DNA from: Pseudomonas psychrophila HA-4
GTDB lineage: Bacteria > Pseudomonadota > Gammaproteobacteria > Pseudomonadales > Pseudomonadaceae
Assembly: GCF_000282975.1 (NCBI RefSeq)
Contig: NZ_ALJC01000038.1
Coordinates: 1-64,000, forward strand
Length of the DNA: 64,000 bases
Direction: 5' to 3'
A program made the position numbers and the translations under genes. The notes beneath the pieces were generated by a model. It saw only the letters and a list, made by a program, of their open reading frames with translations, made no database searches and had not been told where the DNA came from. This document shows, piece by piece, positions 9,210 to 17,975 of this stretch (positions are counted from its first letter, which is position 1; every line of letters begins with the position of its first letter).

Positions 9210-10835
9210 TTATTTGCTGACGCTGACGCCGTAAAAGGAGTTGAGGCCAAAGGGACTGATTTTGAAGCCCTCCACGTTTTTGCGCATGGGTTGGTACACC
9301 GTCGAGTGGGCGATCGGTGTCATCGGTACCTGACTTTTAAGCAGATGCTGAGCTTGTTGGTAAAGCTTTGTGCGCTCGGCAACGTCGGTGGTGTTTTTAG
9401 CGGCTTTAACCAATTTGTCGAACTCTGGATTGCACCACTTGGAGAAGTTATTTCCCGCTATCGCGTCGCAACCGAACAAGGTTCCTAGCCAGTTGTCCGG
9501 GTCACCGTTGTCGCCGCTCCAGCCAATCAGCATTGCGCCGTTCTCGCCGCCTTTGGAACGCTTGATGTACTCGCCCCACTCGTAGCTCACGATCTTGGCC
9601 TTGATACCGATTTTGCCCCAGTCTGCTTGCAGCATTTCAGCCATGAGTTTGGCGTTCGGGTTGTACGGACGTTGAACCGGCATGGCCCACAACGTGATTT
9701 CGGTGCCTTCCTTAATTCCTGCTTCCTTGAGTAGTTGCTTGGCTTTTTCGGGGTCGTAAGGCGCGTCTTTGATGGTGTCGTCATACGACCATTGGGTGGG
9801 CGGCATGGCGTTTACTGCCAGTTGGCCCGCGCCTTGGTAGACCGTATTAATGATTTGTTGCTTGTTCACGGCCATGTCCAGCGCCTGGCGAACCTTGAGT
9901 TGAGCCATTGGGTTAGGCTCGTCGCTGCCTTTTATCTTGTCCATCACGTTGTAAGCGATGTAGCCAAGGTTAAAGCCCGCCTGGCTTGGCATCTTCAGAT
10001 TTGGATCTTCTTTGAAGGCTTTTAAGTCAGCAGGGCGAGGATAAAGCGTGATTTGGCATTCATTCTTTTTCAGCTTTTGCATTCGCACCGACGGGTCGGT
10101 GGTGATGGCGAAAATCAGGTTGTCGATTTTTACGTCTTCAGGCTTCCAGTAGTCCTTGTTGCCGGTGTAACGGATGTTCGAGTCTTTTTGGTAGCTCTTG
10201 AACACGAACGGGCCAGTGCCGATGGGCTTTTGGTTGATGTCGGAAGGTTTGCCCTCTTTGAGCAGCTTGTCGGCGTACTCAGCTGATTCGATGGATGCAA
10301 AGTGCATCGCCATGTTCTGAATAAAGGCCGCGTCGACGGTGTTCAGGGTGAACTTGACGGTTTTGTCGTCGATTTTTTCCACCTTGGCGATGTTTTTATC
10401 CATGCCCATGTCGGTGAAATAAGGGAATTCGGTCGGGTAGGCTTTACGGAACGGCATGTCTTTGTCGAGCATGCGATTGAAGGTAAAAAGCACGTCGTCG
10501 GCATTGAAGTTACGGGTTGGGGTGAAGTAGGGCGTGGTGTGGAACTTGACCCCGTCACGCAGATGGAAGGTGTAGGTCAGGTTGTCCGGTGAAATGTCCC
10601 AACTCGTGGCCAGCCCGGGAATGACTGTGGTGCTGCCGCGTTCGAACTCGCTGAGGCGGTTGTAGATCGTCTCTGCCGAAGCATCGAAGTCTGTGCCTGT
10701 GGTGTATTGGCCGGGGTCAAAACCTGCCGGGCTACCTTCAGAGCAATACACCAGGTTGGTGGCTGCCAGGGCAAAAGGTGCGCTTGCCAGCAGGCTGGCG
10801 CCCACCAATAAAGGAATGATTGCGTGTTTGAACAT
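9210..10835 (-). CDS. Dipeptide-binding periplasmic protein (DppA paralog 3, first gene of the cluster)
   Basis: This is the promoter-proximal gene of the dpp block: 541 residues, SBP_bac_5 family, with signal peptide MFKHAIIPLLVGASLLASAPFALA and mature start ATNLVYCSEGSPAGFDPGQY. The ATG at 10835 is preceded by AGAGG at good distance; in-frame codons further up to 10931 lack a signal peptide. It is closely related to paralog 2 and corresponds to PA4500 (dppA3) of P. aeruginosa. Being first and followed by a stable hairpin, it is probably the most abundant binding protein of the set. Confidence 0.9.
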   Translation of the reverse strand: MFKHAIIPLLVGASLLASAPFALAATNLVYCSEGSPAGFDPGQYTTGTDFDASAETIYNRLSEFERGSTTVIPGLATSWDISPDNLTYTFHLRDGVKFHTTPYFTPTRNFNADDVLFTFNRMLDKDMPFRKAYPTEFPYFTDMGMDKNIAKVEKIDDKTVKFTLNTVDAAFIQNMAMHFASIESAEYADKLLKEGKPSDINQKPIGTGPFVFKSYQKDSNIRYTGNKDYWKPEDVKIDNLIFAITTDPSVRMQKLKKNECQITLYPRPADLKAFKEDPNLKMPSQAGFNLGYIAYNVMDKIKGSDEPNPMAQLKVRQALDMAVNKQQIINTVYQGAGQLAVNAMPPTQWSYDDTIKDAPYDPEKAKQLLKEAGIKEGTEITLWAMPVQRPYNPNAKLMAEMLQADWGKIGIKAKIVSYEWGEYIKRSKGGENGAMLIGWSGDNGDPDNWLGTLFGCDAIAGNNFSKWCNPEFDKLVKAAKNTTDVAERTKLYQQAQHLLKSQVPMTPIAHSTVYQPMRKNVEGFKISPFGLNSFYGVSVSK

Positions 10836-11088
10836 GGAGACCTCTTTTTTGTCATTTTTAGTGTGAGGGCGACCCAATGAATCAGCCTCTCGATACTTAC
10901 CCCATCCTGGCCGGTGCGACATGCACAACACGGCTCAGGGTTAACCATAGACCGTTAACGTGCCGTTGCCGTTAGATCCAGATGGGGGGTTACTTATCTA
11001 GGCTCTTGGCGGGAAAATATGTCGGCGTATGTTTGTTTGTGTGTAGGAAAAGTCCCTTTTGCTCGTGGGTTGTCGGATATTGCAGGCA
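10836..11088. other. Leader region upstream of the dpp cluster
   Basis: No convincing gene is present between dppA3 and the SIMPL-domain gene. The dpp promoter should lie here on the minus strand. Two GTTAAC half-sites (10940-10945 and 10954-10959), 14 bases apart, form a weak dyad that could be an operator, but I cannot link it to a known regulator. Confidence 0.4.
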
Positions 11089-11125
11089 CAAAAAAGCCCT
11101 TGAGGCGTGAAGGCTGCAAGGGCTT
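11089..11125 (-). terminator. Intrinsic terminator of the SIMPL-domain gene
   Basis: AGCCCTTG (11095-11102) pairs with CAAGGGCT (11117-11124), and on the minus strand the stem runs into six U residues. It lies about 30 bases beyond the stop codon at 11153. Confidence 0.8.
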
Positions 11126-11152
11126 GAGTGATGAGAGTGATGAGAGTGATGC

Positions 11153-11869
11153 TTATTGCATTTGAACTTCAATCACGCCATCTGCACTCATGCTGATCTC
11201 GCTGGTTCCGGCTTCGACTTCAGGTGTGGGTGCGGAATCCATGGCCGGGGAGGCGGCTTTCATCATCATTTCGCTGCGCATGTAAGGTTGCGGGTAGCCG
11301 TTGCTGTTGAGGTTCAGGTTGACGATTTTGTAACCCTTGCCGCCCAGTGCGTCGGTGGCCAGTTGAGCGCGGGCTTTGAACGCATTGACTGCATCTTTGA
11401 GCAGGGCGTCTTCGCTGGTTTTGCGGGTGTTGGTAGCCACGGTGAACTGCATATTGCCCATTTTCAGGGTTTGCATCAGATCGCCGGTAAGTTTGGACAG
11501 GGCCGCAAAGTCGGTGCTTTCCAGGCGCAATTCGGCGCGCTCACGCCAGCCCGTGATCTTTTGGGTTTTGTTGTCGTAAATCGGGTAGCTGTTACGGTTG
11601 CCTTGGCGCAGGGTGACTGCTTTGACTTGCTTGGCCTCGCCGAGGGCTTTGTTCATGACGGTGGTGACTTCGGCCGCCAGCTTGGCCGAATCAGTATTTT
11701 GCGCTTCGGTGTACAGCGTCACGATCATCAAATCTCGCGGCACTTCCTGACTGGCTTCTGCGCGCAGTGAGATCTGATTGTAAGTAACCCCCTCTGCCAG
11801 CGCTGGCAGGCTGGCAAATGCGCCAATGCTCAGCGTCAGAAGGGCGGCAGTGCGCTGAAACGTAAACAT
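11153..11869 (-). CDS. SIMPL-domain (DUF541) periplasmic protein
   Basis: This is a YggE-like protein of 238 residues with a Sec signal peptide (cleavage after LPALA). The SIMPL domain spans nearly all of the mature part. Family members are secreted or periplasmic; E. coli YggE has been linked to oxidative stress, but the biochemical function is unclear. The ATG at 11869 follows AAGGAG. It is a single gene with its own terminator, between the dpp cluster and divergent roxSR; P. aeruginosa has a similar gene beside roxRS. Confidence 0.85.
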   Translation of the reverse strand: MFTFQRTAALLTLSIGAFASLPALAEGVTYNQISLRAEASQEVPRDLMIVTLYTEAQNTDSAKLAAEVTTVMNKALGEAKQVKAVTLRQGNRNSYPIYDNKTQKITGWRERAELRLESTDFAALSKLTGDLMQTLKMGNMQFTVATNTRKTSEDALLKDAVNAFKARAQLATDALGGKGYKIVNLNLNSNGYPQPYMRSEMMMKAASPAMDSAPTPEVEAGTSEISMSADGVIEVQMQ

Positions 11870-11974
11870 AGAAGCTCCTTGGATGAGGTCAGCAATACGC
11901 ATAAGACTCTAGTGGCCAGCATTCAGTTCGCCCAGTTACATTTTCAATACAACTGTAGATGCGTCCTACTTTCT

Positions 11975-12000
11975 GTAGGCCCGAGCTTGCTCGCGATCTT
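11975..12000. repeat. REP-like element
   Basis: GTAGGCCCGAGCTTGCTCGCGATC resembles the Pseudomonas REP consensus seen several times in this window. It lies in the gap upstream of roxS and downstream of the divergent SIMPL gene start. Confidence 0.55.
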
Positions 12001-12150
12001 TTTATCCTTATAAAAGCCCGCGCCAGCGAGGGCGCTTTTAGCGGGTTTTCAAAAAAACACACTGTGGTCCATTGCCGCACTTTTGCCTGTCAGGCCGTCA
12101 GCTTGGTTATACTCCGTGCCGTCCGCCTGGAGCACTCATCAGGAGAGCTC

Positions 12151-13413
12151 ATGCTCGCCCCCGTTCAGTTATTGTCTGCTACCCGTCAGAACCTCTGGCG
12201 CCTTACGTTTATCCGCATGCTGGTGCTCGCCGCGCAAGCGGGCTCGGTAGGTATTGCCTATGGGTTCGATTTGCTGCCGCTGCCTTGGTTTCAGTTGTGC
12301 CTGACCTTGGGCTTTTCGGCGCTGTTGTGCGCGTTTACCGCCATTCGCTTGCGCACTACTTGGCCGGTCACCGAGCTTGAATATGCCCTGCAACTGGCCT
12401 GCGACCTGTTTATCCATAGTGCCTTGCTGTATTTCTCCGGGGGCTCGGCCAACCCCTTTGTGTCGTATTACCTGGTGCCGCTGACCATCGCGGCGGTGAC
12501 GCTTCCGTGGCGCTACTCGGTCATTTTGACCAGTATTGCGCTGGCGCTTTACACGTTGCTGCTGTTGCAGTTTTACCCGGTCGATGCCGCACCGTTCTTC
12601 CGTGAAAAACTGCAAATTTACGGCATGTGGCTAAGCTTTGCGCTGTCGGCCGCCGTCATTACCTTCTTCGCCGCTAGAATGGGTGAAGAACTGCGTCGTC
12701 AGGAAGAACTGCGCGCCTTACGCCGCGAAGAGGGCCTGCGTGACCAGCAATTGCTGGCTGTTGCCACGCAAGCGGCCGGCGCCGCTCATGAACTGGGAAC
12801 GCCACTGTCGACCATGAGTGTGTTGCTCAAAGAGATACGCCGCGACCACCTCGACCCCGAGCTGCAAGACGACTTAAGTGTGCTGCAGGACCAAGTCCAA
12901 TTGTGCAAGCAAACCTTGCAGCAACTGGTCCGTGCCGCTGAAGCCAATCGTCGTCTAGCCATTGAGGTGCAAGATGTTACCGATTGGCTGGACGAGGCGT
13001 TAAACCGCTGGCACTTGATGCGCCCTGAAGCAACGTATCGCTTTCAGTGCCTGGGGCACGCGCCGATTCCGCGCCTAGCGCCACCGCCGGACTTGACTCA
13101 AGCACTGCTTAATTTGCTGAACAACGCCGCAGACGCCTGCCCGGAAGGGCTGGAGGTGACTGTGGATTGGGATGCTGTTGATTTGACCATCAGTATTCGT
13201 GATCACGGTGCGGGTGTGCCGCTGGCCATCGCTGAACAAATTGGCAAACCTTTTTTTACCACTAAGGGCAAAGGTTTCGGCCTGGGCCTATTCTTGAGCA
13301 AAGCCAGCGTGACACGCGCTGGCGGCTCGGTAAAACTCTACAGTCATGAGGATGGCGGCACGCTCACCGAGCTGCGCCTGCCACGTGTCGCCCGAGGAAA
13401 CGAAAATGAGTGA
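12151..13413 (+). CDS. roxS: Redox sensor histidine kinase RoxS (RegB/PrrB family)
   Basis: This membrane sensor kinase of 420 residues reports respiratory redox state to RoxR. About six N-terminal membrane helices carry the RegB hallmark GGSANPF (97-103), the quinone-binding motif of this family. The phospho-acceptor is H213 in AAHELGTPLST, and C252 (QLCKQTL) lies 39 residues later, where the RegB redox-box cysteine sits. A HATPase domain with NLLNNAADA and GFGLGL follows. I chose the ATG at 12151 because AGGAGAG lies upstream; the longer in-frame opening from 11959 runs through a REP-like repeat. The gene overlaps roxR by eight bases. In P. putida and P. aeruginosa RoxSR governs terminal oxidases such as the cyanide-insensitive oxidase. 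Confidence 0.9.
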   Translation: MLAPVQLLSATRQNLWRLTFIRMLVLAAQAGSVGIAYGFDLLPLPWFQLCLTLGFSALLCAFTAIRLRTTWPVTELEYALQLACDLFIHSALLYFSGGSANPFVSYYLVPLTIAAVTLPWRYSVILTSIALALYTLLLLQFYPVDAAPFFREKLQIYGMWLSFALSAAVITFFAARMGEELRRQEELRALRREEGLRDQQLLAVATQAAGAAHELGTPLSTMSVLLKEIRRDHLDPELQDDLSVLQDQVQLCKQTLQQLVRAAEANRRLAIEVQDVTDWLDEALNRWHLMRPEATYRFQCLGHAPIPRLAPPPDLTQALLNLLNNAADACPEGLEVTVDWDAVDLTISIRDHGAGVPLAIAEQIGKPFFTTKGKGFGLGLFLSKASVTRAGGSVKLYSHEDGGTLTELRLPRVARGNENE

Positions 13414-13966
13414 AGAAGTTCAGGTCGAAGGCGAAGAACTGCCACATTTGCTGTTAGTGGATGACGACGCGACGTTTACCCGAGTCATGGCTCGCGCCAT
13501 GGCCCGACGCGGGTTCCGCGTCAGTACCGCGAGCTCGGCCGAAGAAGGCTTAATGCTGGCTCAGCAGGACTTGCCTGATTTCGCCACGCTGGACCTGAAA
13601 ATGGACGGCGACTCGGGTTTGGTATTGCTACCCAAATTGCTGGAATTGGACCCGGAAATGCGCGTGGTGATCCTAACCGGTTATTCGAGCATCGCCACGG
13701 CGGTTGAGGCGATCAAACGTGGCGCCTGCAACTACCTGTGCAAACCTGCCGATGCTGACGATGTGGTTGCAGCCTTGCTTTCGCAGCATGCCGACCTTGA
13801 GACCCTGGTGCCGGATAACCCCATGTCGGTAGACCGCCTGCAGTGGGAACACATCCAGCGCGTGTTGGGTGAACATGAGGGCAATATCTCTGCGACCGCC
13901 CGCGCGCTGGGCATGCATCGCCGTACCTTGCAGCGCAAATTGCAGAAGCGCCCGGTCCGTCGCTGA
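13406..13966 (+). CDS. roxR: Redox response regulator RoxR (RegA/PrrA family)
   Basis: This is the cytoplasmic partner of RoxS, 186 residues. The receiver domain has the acidic pair D20/D21, phospho-acceptor D63 (TLDLKM), T91 and K113. The C-terminus is a short Fis-type helix-turn-helix (about 161-181, ISATARALGMHRRTLQRKLQ), as in RegA/PrrA. It starts inside the last codons of roxS (ATGAGTGA overlap) with a GAGGAAA ribosome site, so kinase and regulator are coupled. The order kinase then regulator matches roxSR in other pseudomonads. Confidence 0.92.
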   Translation: MSEEVQVEGEELPHLLLVDDDATFTRVMARAMARRGFRVSTASSAEEGLMLAQQDLPDFATLDLKMDGDSGLVLLPKLLELDPEMRVVILTGYSSIATAVEAIKRGACNYLCKPADADDVVAALLSQHADLETLVPDNPMSVDRLQWEHIQRVLGEHEGNISATARALGMHRRTLQRKLQKRPVRR

Positions 13967-14105
13967 ACAGAAGCTGTCGCTGTTTCGTTACAACTTGCAA
14001 CAAAACAGCGGCAAGCCCAGTCTGTATTCAGACGCGCCATTGCGTCGTGCGCCGGTCGTCCTGATCGGCCCGCAGGTTGCTCTTTACTCCGATCGAGCCT
14101 GAATA

Positions 14106-15821
14106 ATGAGTCAGAACGCTGAGCCTTCTGTTGTGAATGATGCTGTGCGTGGAGATTTTGTCCCACGTGTCTGGGGGCTGATAACGCCTTATTGGCGCAG
14201 TGAAGAGCGAGCCAAAGCCTGGCTGCTATTGATTGCAGTGATTGCCTTGTCGCTGGTCAGCGTGGGTATTTCGGTGTGGATCAACCATTGGTACAAAGAC
14301 TTCTATAACGCTCTGGAAAAAAAGGACAGCGCGGCTTTCTGGAGCTTGATCGGTTATTTCGGGCTCATTGCGGCGGCGGGCATTGTGGGGGCGGTGTACC
14401 GGCTGTACCTGACCCAAATGCTGACCATTCGCTGGCGTCGTTGGCTCACCGAGCAACACTTTTCCCGCTGGCTGGCGCATAAAAACTACTACCAACTGGA
14501 GCAGGGCGGTTACACCGATAACCCTGACCAACGTATCAGCGAAGACCTCAATTCGTTCACTGACAACACCTTGACCCTCGGTCTGGGCCTGATTCGTACC
14601 GTGGTCAGCCTGGTCTCGTTTTCGATCATCTTGTGGGGCGTTTCCGGCAGTATCGTAGTATTTGGCATTACCATTCCGGGCTATATGTTCTGGTGCGCGC
14701 TGCTGTATGCCGCCGTAGGCAGTTGGCTGGCGCATTTGATTGGTCGACGCTTGATTGGTTTGAGCAATCAACAGCAACGCTTCGAGGCCGACCTGCGTTT
14801 CTCAATGGTGCGGGTCCGTGAAAACGCCGAAAGCATTGCCTTGTATAACGGTGAGCCGAATGAGCATGAACGGCTGAGCACTCGTTTTAACAGGGTGTGG
14901 CAAAACTTCTGGACGCAAATGAAGGTGACGAAGCGCCTGACCTTTTTCACGGCGGGCTATTCGCAGATCGCCATTATCTTTCCGTTTATCGTTGCTGCGC
15001 CGCGCTACTTCGCGGGCAAGATCGAGTTGGGTGAGCTGATGCAAATCAACTCGGCCTTCGGCAATGTGCAAGAGAACTTCAGCTGGTTTATCGACGCTTA
15101 CGTCACTCTAGCTTCATGGCGCGCTACCTGCGATCGGCTGCTGAGCTTTCGTCAGGCGATGACCGACAACGAACAGCGCCAACCGGCGATTGATGTTAAG
15201 ACCCAAGGCGATGCGTTGAAGCTTAATGACCTGAGCCTGGATCTGGCAGATGGCCGCGCGTTGTTGCATGGGGCCAACTTACAAGTGGCCGCGGGTGATC
15301 GAGTGATGCTGCGCGGGCGTTCCGGCAGCGGCAAAAGCACATTGCTGCGGGCGATGGGTGGGCTGTGGCCGCAAGGGGGCGGGGCGATTCGCTTGCCTCA
15401 GGAGCGCGCACTGTTCTTGCCGCAAAAGCCCTATTTACCGATTGGTACCTTGCGTGATTCGCTGAGTTATCCACAGGTCAGCGATACCTATAGCTCTGAG
15501 CGCTATGAAGAAGTGCTACGCACCTGTCGCCTGGAACATTTGATTCCCAAACTCGACGAGGCCAATCAGTGGCAGCGCGTGCTGTCGGGTGGGGAGCAAC
15601 AACGGTTAGCTTTTGCCCGTGCGTTGCTGTATCGCCCACGGTGGTTGTACCTGGATGAGGCAACGTCAGCGATGGACGAAGAAGATGAGGCGATGCTGTA
15701 TCAGGCGCTGATTGATCAATTGCCGGGGCTGAGTGTTGTCAGCGTGGGGCATCGCAGCAGTCTGGCGCGCTTCCATCCCCGGCTGGTGCGCATTGACGCG
15801 GGCCAGTTGGTGGCTCAGTAG
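14106..15821 (+). CDS. SbmA/BacA-like ABC transporter, fused permease and ATPase
   Basis: This is an inner-membrane half-transporter of 571 residues. The N-terminal ABC_membrane_2 domain (SbmA/BacA-like, about 1-340) has about six helices and is fused to an ATPase with Walker A (GRSGSGKST, K410), signature LSGGEQQR and Walker B WLYLDEATS. This arrangement is that of E. coli YddA and mycobacterial Rv1819c, which handle hydrophilic molecules such as cobalamin or peptides; the substrate here is unknown. It begins 139 bases after roxR with no strong ribosome site visible, and may be transcribed with roxSR or alone. Confidence 0.85.
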   Translation: MSQNAEPSVVNDAVRGDFVPRVWGLITPYWRSEERAKAWLLLIAVIALSLVSVGISVWINHWYKDFYNALEKKDSAAFWSLIGYFGLIAAAGIVGAVYRLYLTQMLTIRWRRWLTEQHFSRWLAHKNYYQLEQGGYTDNPDQRISEDLNSFTDNTLTLGLGLIRTVVSLVSFSIILWGVSGSIVVFGITIPGYMFWCALLYAAVGSWLAHLIGRRLIGLSNQQQRFEADLRFSMVRVRENAESIALYNGEPNEHERLSTRFNRVWQNFWTQMKVTKRLTFFTAGYSQIAIIFPFIVAAPRYFAGKIELGELMQINSAFGNVQENFSWFIDAYVTLASWRATCDRLLSFRQAMTDNEQRQPAIDVKTQGDALKLNDLSLDLADGRALLHGANLQVAAGDRVMLRGRSGSGKSTLLRAMGGLWPQGGGAIRLPQERALFLPQKPYLPIGTLRDSLSYPQVSDTYSSERYEEVLRTCRLEHLIPKLDEANQWQRVLSGGEQQRLAFARALLYRPRWLYLDEATSAMDEEDEAMLYQALIDQLPGLSVVSVGHRSSLARFHPRLVRIDAGQLVAQ

Positions 15822-15862
15822 CAAGGCGTAGCAGTGAGATTGCGTAACGTGTCTGGGGCAGA

Positions 15863-16276
15863 TTATTCAGCCACCTTGAGTTCAAGGGATTTTGACGTTT
15901 TGGGTTCTGCCTGGGTGACGACGTAATAGATGTCCACGCGCGGATACTTCTCGGGATCGAAAAGTGCCATGGTGATTTCCCAGGTGGCTTTTTTAGCCTT
16001 TGCTTCTGCCTCGGTGAGGGTATGCGTGAATGTCCAGTTATTCGCTTTGCTGCCGTCAGTCCTAATGAACTGTAGATGTTGATTCAGTGCCTGACCGGCT
16101 GCCATTTGCGGGTAGCTGATGCTGATAGTCACGAGCGTATCGCCACCCTTGTAGTGAATGGTGTGGCCGATCAGGAAGGGCGCAACAGGCGCGGTTAATG
16201 TGCCAGGGTCTGATTTATAAGTGCTCGGGTTGAGGTCTTTTTTCGTGATTTGGCGTGCAGGAGGTCTGTTGTGCAT
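15863..16276 (-). CDS. Small beta-rich protein of unknown function (paralog A)
   Basis: I do not recognise this 137-residue protein. It has no signal peptide, a charged N-terminus, then alternating hydrophobic strands (HTIHYKGGDTLVTISISY ... PRVDIYYVVTQAE ... KSLELKVAE), suggesting one immunoglobulin-like beta-sandwich. The next gene upstream has the same layout and similar closing strands, so the two look like diverged copies. GGAGTC sits before the ATG at 16276; an upstream ATG at 16354 is less likely. The pair is probably one minus-strand operon with a 90-base gap. Confidence 0.7.
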   Translation of the reverse strand: MHNRPPARQITKKDLNPSTYKSDPGTLTAPVAPFLIGHTIHYKGGDTLVTISISYPQMAAGQALNQHLQFIRTDGSKANNWTFTHTLTEAEAKAKKATWEITMALFDPEKYPRVDIYYVVTQAEPKTSKSLELKVAE

Positions 16277-16366
16277 GATCGACTCCAGTCGAGATGGACG
16301 TGTTTCCTGAACAGTTGGGCGAGTGTGCGTTTGCCCAACTGATGTGCGGGCCACGGTTGCTACGCG

Positions 16367-16756
16367 CTATGCAACGACCTTGACGGTGTGTACAGCTGAT
16401 AACCCTTCAGTGCCCAGTATTCGGTAATAAATCACCAGTTCCCCGCCGATGGCCGGTTTGAATACTTGCGACGAGACGAGCACGTATGTTTCGTCTGCTG
16501 TAGCGGTTATAGAGTGGCCGAGGTACCACAGCGGGCCTTTCTTGCCGCCAGCTTCATGGACCTGAAAGTAGAAAACTAAATAGTCGCCTACATACACTTG
16601 GGTTTTGACACGTACCTCGAAGCTGCCCTGACCTGGGCCCGCTCCAAACGACAGCGTGTTGTATGGCAGGTGGGGCGTTTCTGGTGCTGGCAAAGCCTGC
16701 GCAGATTTGCGAGGTGGGACCTGGGTTGGCTGTTGCGGCGTAAGTTTGCTGGTCAT
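16367..16756 (-). CDS. Small beta-rich protein of unknown function (paralog B)
   Basis: This is a 129-residue protein without recognised family. A proline-rich N-terminal tail (about 1-38) leads into a strand-rich domain (GSFEVRVKTQVYVGDYLVFYFQVHE ... GGELVIYYRILG ... VHTVKVVA). The domain resembles the neighbouring downstream gene in spacing and closing strands. The ATG at 16756 has AGGAAAA upstream; an alternative ATG at 16783 would add nine residues. It is divergent from a secreted protein gene that starts at 16929. No enzyme motif is visible; a carbohydrate-binding or structural role is possible but unproven. Confidence 0.7.
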   Translation of the reverse strand: MTSKLTPQQPTQVPPRKSAQALPAPETPHLPYNTLSFGAGPGQGSFEVRVKTQVYVGDYLVFYFQVHEAGGKKGPLWYLGHSITATADETYVLVSSQVFKPAIGGELVIYYRILGTEGLSAVHTVKVVA

Positions 16757-16928
16757 GACATTTTCCTGTCCGTCGTGAGGCATGTTTGAAACAGCTTGGG
16801 CGTCGCACGATCTGCATTTATCCACGTTTACGGACGTTGCACAGCCTGTCAGAAATGACAGTAGTGACGACCGGTCTGCTTGGCTCAGGCACATGCTAGA
16901 GTGCCGCCCTAGCCTTTCGGAGCCGGTC

Positions 16929-17423
16929 ATGAGCCGCTTACTTATCTGTGTTGCCCCGTTTCTGCTGTTGGCAAGCGTGCCCTTGGCTGCAGCCCCGGTC
17001 GTTACTGCACCTTTGCATGCGCAGTTCCTACCTGCCGATGATTTGCAGTTGCGTGCCGAAAAGCCCGAGCAGCAGCAATTGATGATGGTGACCACCTACT
17101 CGGTGGTGCTGGGCAGTCAACGTCAATCCAATCAGCAGCCGATACCGGTTACATTTCCGGTGTTGGTTCGTTTGAAAGGCAAACCAATGAGTCAGGGAGC
17201 GACGGTGCGTGAGGTGCTTATTTCATTCGACGGTGAGAGCAAAAGCCTGAAAAAGCCCGCCTTTGACAGTCAGACCAAAACCCTGACGCTGTCGTACCCG
17301 TTGTCTCAATACCGGGTAGTGATGGATTTGCTGCGCAACGACACGGTCTATTGCCAGTTTTTGATCTATGCCAATGGCCATATTTGGGCTGACTTGCACA
17401 CCGGCAGCGTGCGTGCGCGCTGA
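16929..17423 (+). CDS. Secreted protein of unknown function
   Basis: This is a 164-residue protein with a clear Sec signal peptide (MSRLLICVAPFLLLASVPLAAA), so probably periplasmic. The mature part contains a beta-rich region (MMVTTYSVVLGS ... FPVLVRLKGKP ... VREVLISFDGE) and a YCQFLIYANGHIWADL closing segment with one cysteine. I know no family for it. The ATG at 16929 begins the signal peptide; the frame stays open for 147 bases upstream without a better start. It lies 51 bases ahead of the next gene. Confidence 0.75.
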   Translation: MSRLLICVAPFLLLASVPLAAAPVVTAPLHAQFLPADDLQLRAEKPEQQQLMMVTTYSVVLGSQRQSNQQPIPVTFPVLVRLKGKPMSQGATVREVLISFDGESKSLKKPAFDSQTKTLTLSYPLSQYRVVMDLLRNDTVYCQFLIYANGHIWADLHTGSVRAR

Positions 17424-17474
17424 GCCTTGGGTAAACTGCGGCCCTCGTGAAGTATCAGCAGGCTGGAGTCGGAC

Positions 17475-17762
17475 ATGCGTAAAGATAAGAAGCAGTTGAT
17501 TGGTGATGAGATCGGCGACGAGCAGGTCAAGTTGTTCCTGGACTTTGAGCCTGTGGACGCTACCTCGCCTTCGCATCACAAGCTGATCAAAGCCTATCGC
17601 GGGCTGCGTATCGACGATTTCGGTCGTTTCTTGGTTTTCTTCAAAGAAGCCGGTTACGACCTAGATGGTAAAGATGAGCACGGCCAGACGTTCGTCGAGG
17701 TCATCAAAGATCAACGCAATGCCGACGAGTACATCGAACTCATCGAAGCCGCACGCGGCTGA
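17475..17762 (+). CDS. PA4642-family small protein
   Basis: This is a 95-residue acidic cytoplasmic protein starting MRKDKKQLIGDEIGDEQVK. It resembles the conserved Pseudomonas protein PA4642, which in P. aeruginosa also lies near a malate:quinone oxidoreductase gene, as here. The function is unknown; the last 40 residues (DGKDEHGQTFVEVIKDQRNADEYIELI) look like an ankyrin-like helix pair. The ribosome site is GCTGGAG. Confidence 0.8.
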   Translation: MRKDKKQLIGDEIGDEQVKLFLDFEPVDATSPSHHKLIKAYRGLRIDDFGRFLVFFKEAGYDLDGKDEHGQTFVEVIKDQRNADEYIELIEAARG

Positions 17763-17771
17763 TTCAGCCTT

Positions 17772-17836
17772 GTAGAAGCGAGCTTGCCTCACGATCTTTT
17801 GATCGCCTAAAGATCGCGAGCCAAGCTCGCTCCTAA
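17772..17836. repeat. Pair of inverted REP-like elements
   Basis: GTAGAAGCGAGCTTGCC...ACGATC (17772-17796) and GATCGCGAGCCAAGCTCGC (from 17812) are inverted copies of the same element with a 15-base spacer, a REP doublet. It follows the PA4642-like gene by 10 bases and may act as a transcript-end hairpin. Confidence 0.7.
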
Positions 17837-17975
17837 CTATTCGTATAACCCCTAATACAGACACTTCTTACATAACCTGCGCTTTTTGCGACGGGGTGTT
17901 TTTGTGTGGGCGAACAATACTCAAGCGTGCTCATAAGGATTGTGGGCAGCCTTTTAACGTGAATGGAATCGAATA

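Noticed and set aside
12012..12050. AAAAGCCCGC...GCGGGTTTTC inverted repeat upstream of roxS as a terminator
   Set aside because: The arms do not match perfectly, the loop is long and there is no proper T tract; it appears to be part of degraded repeat sequence.
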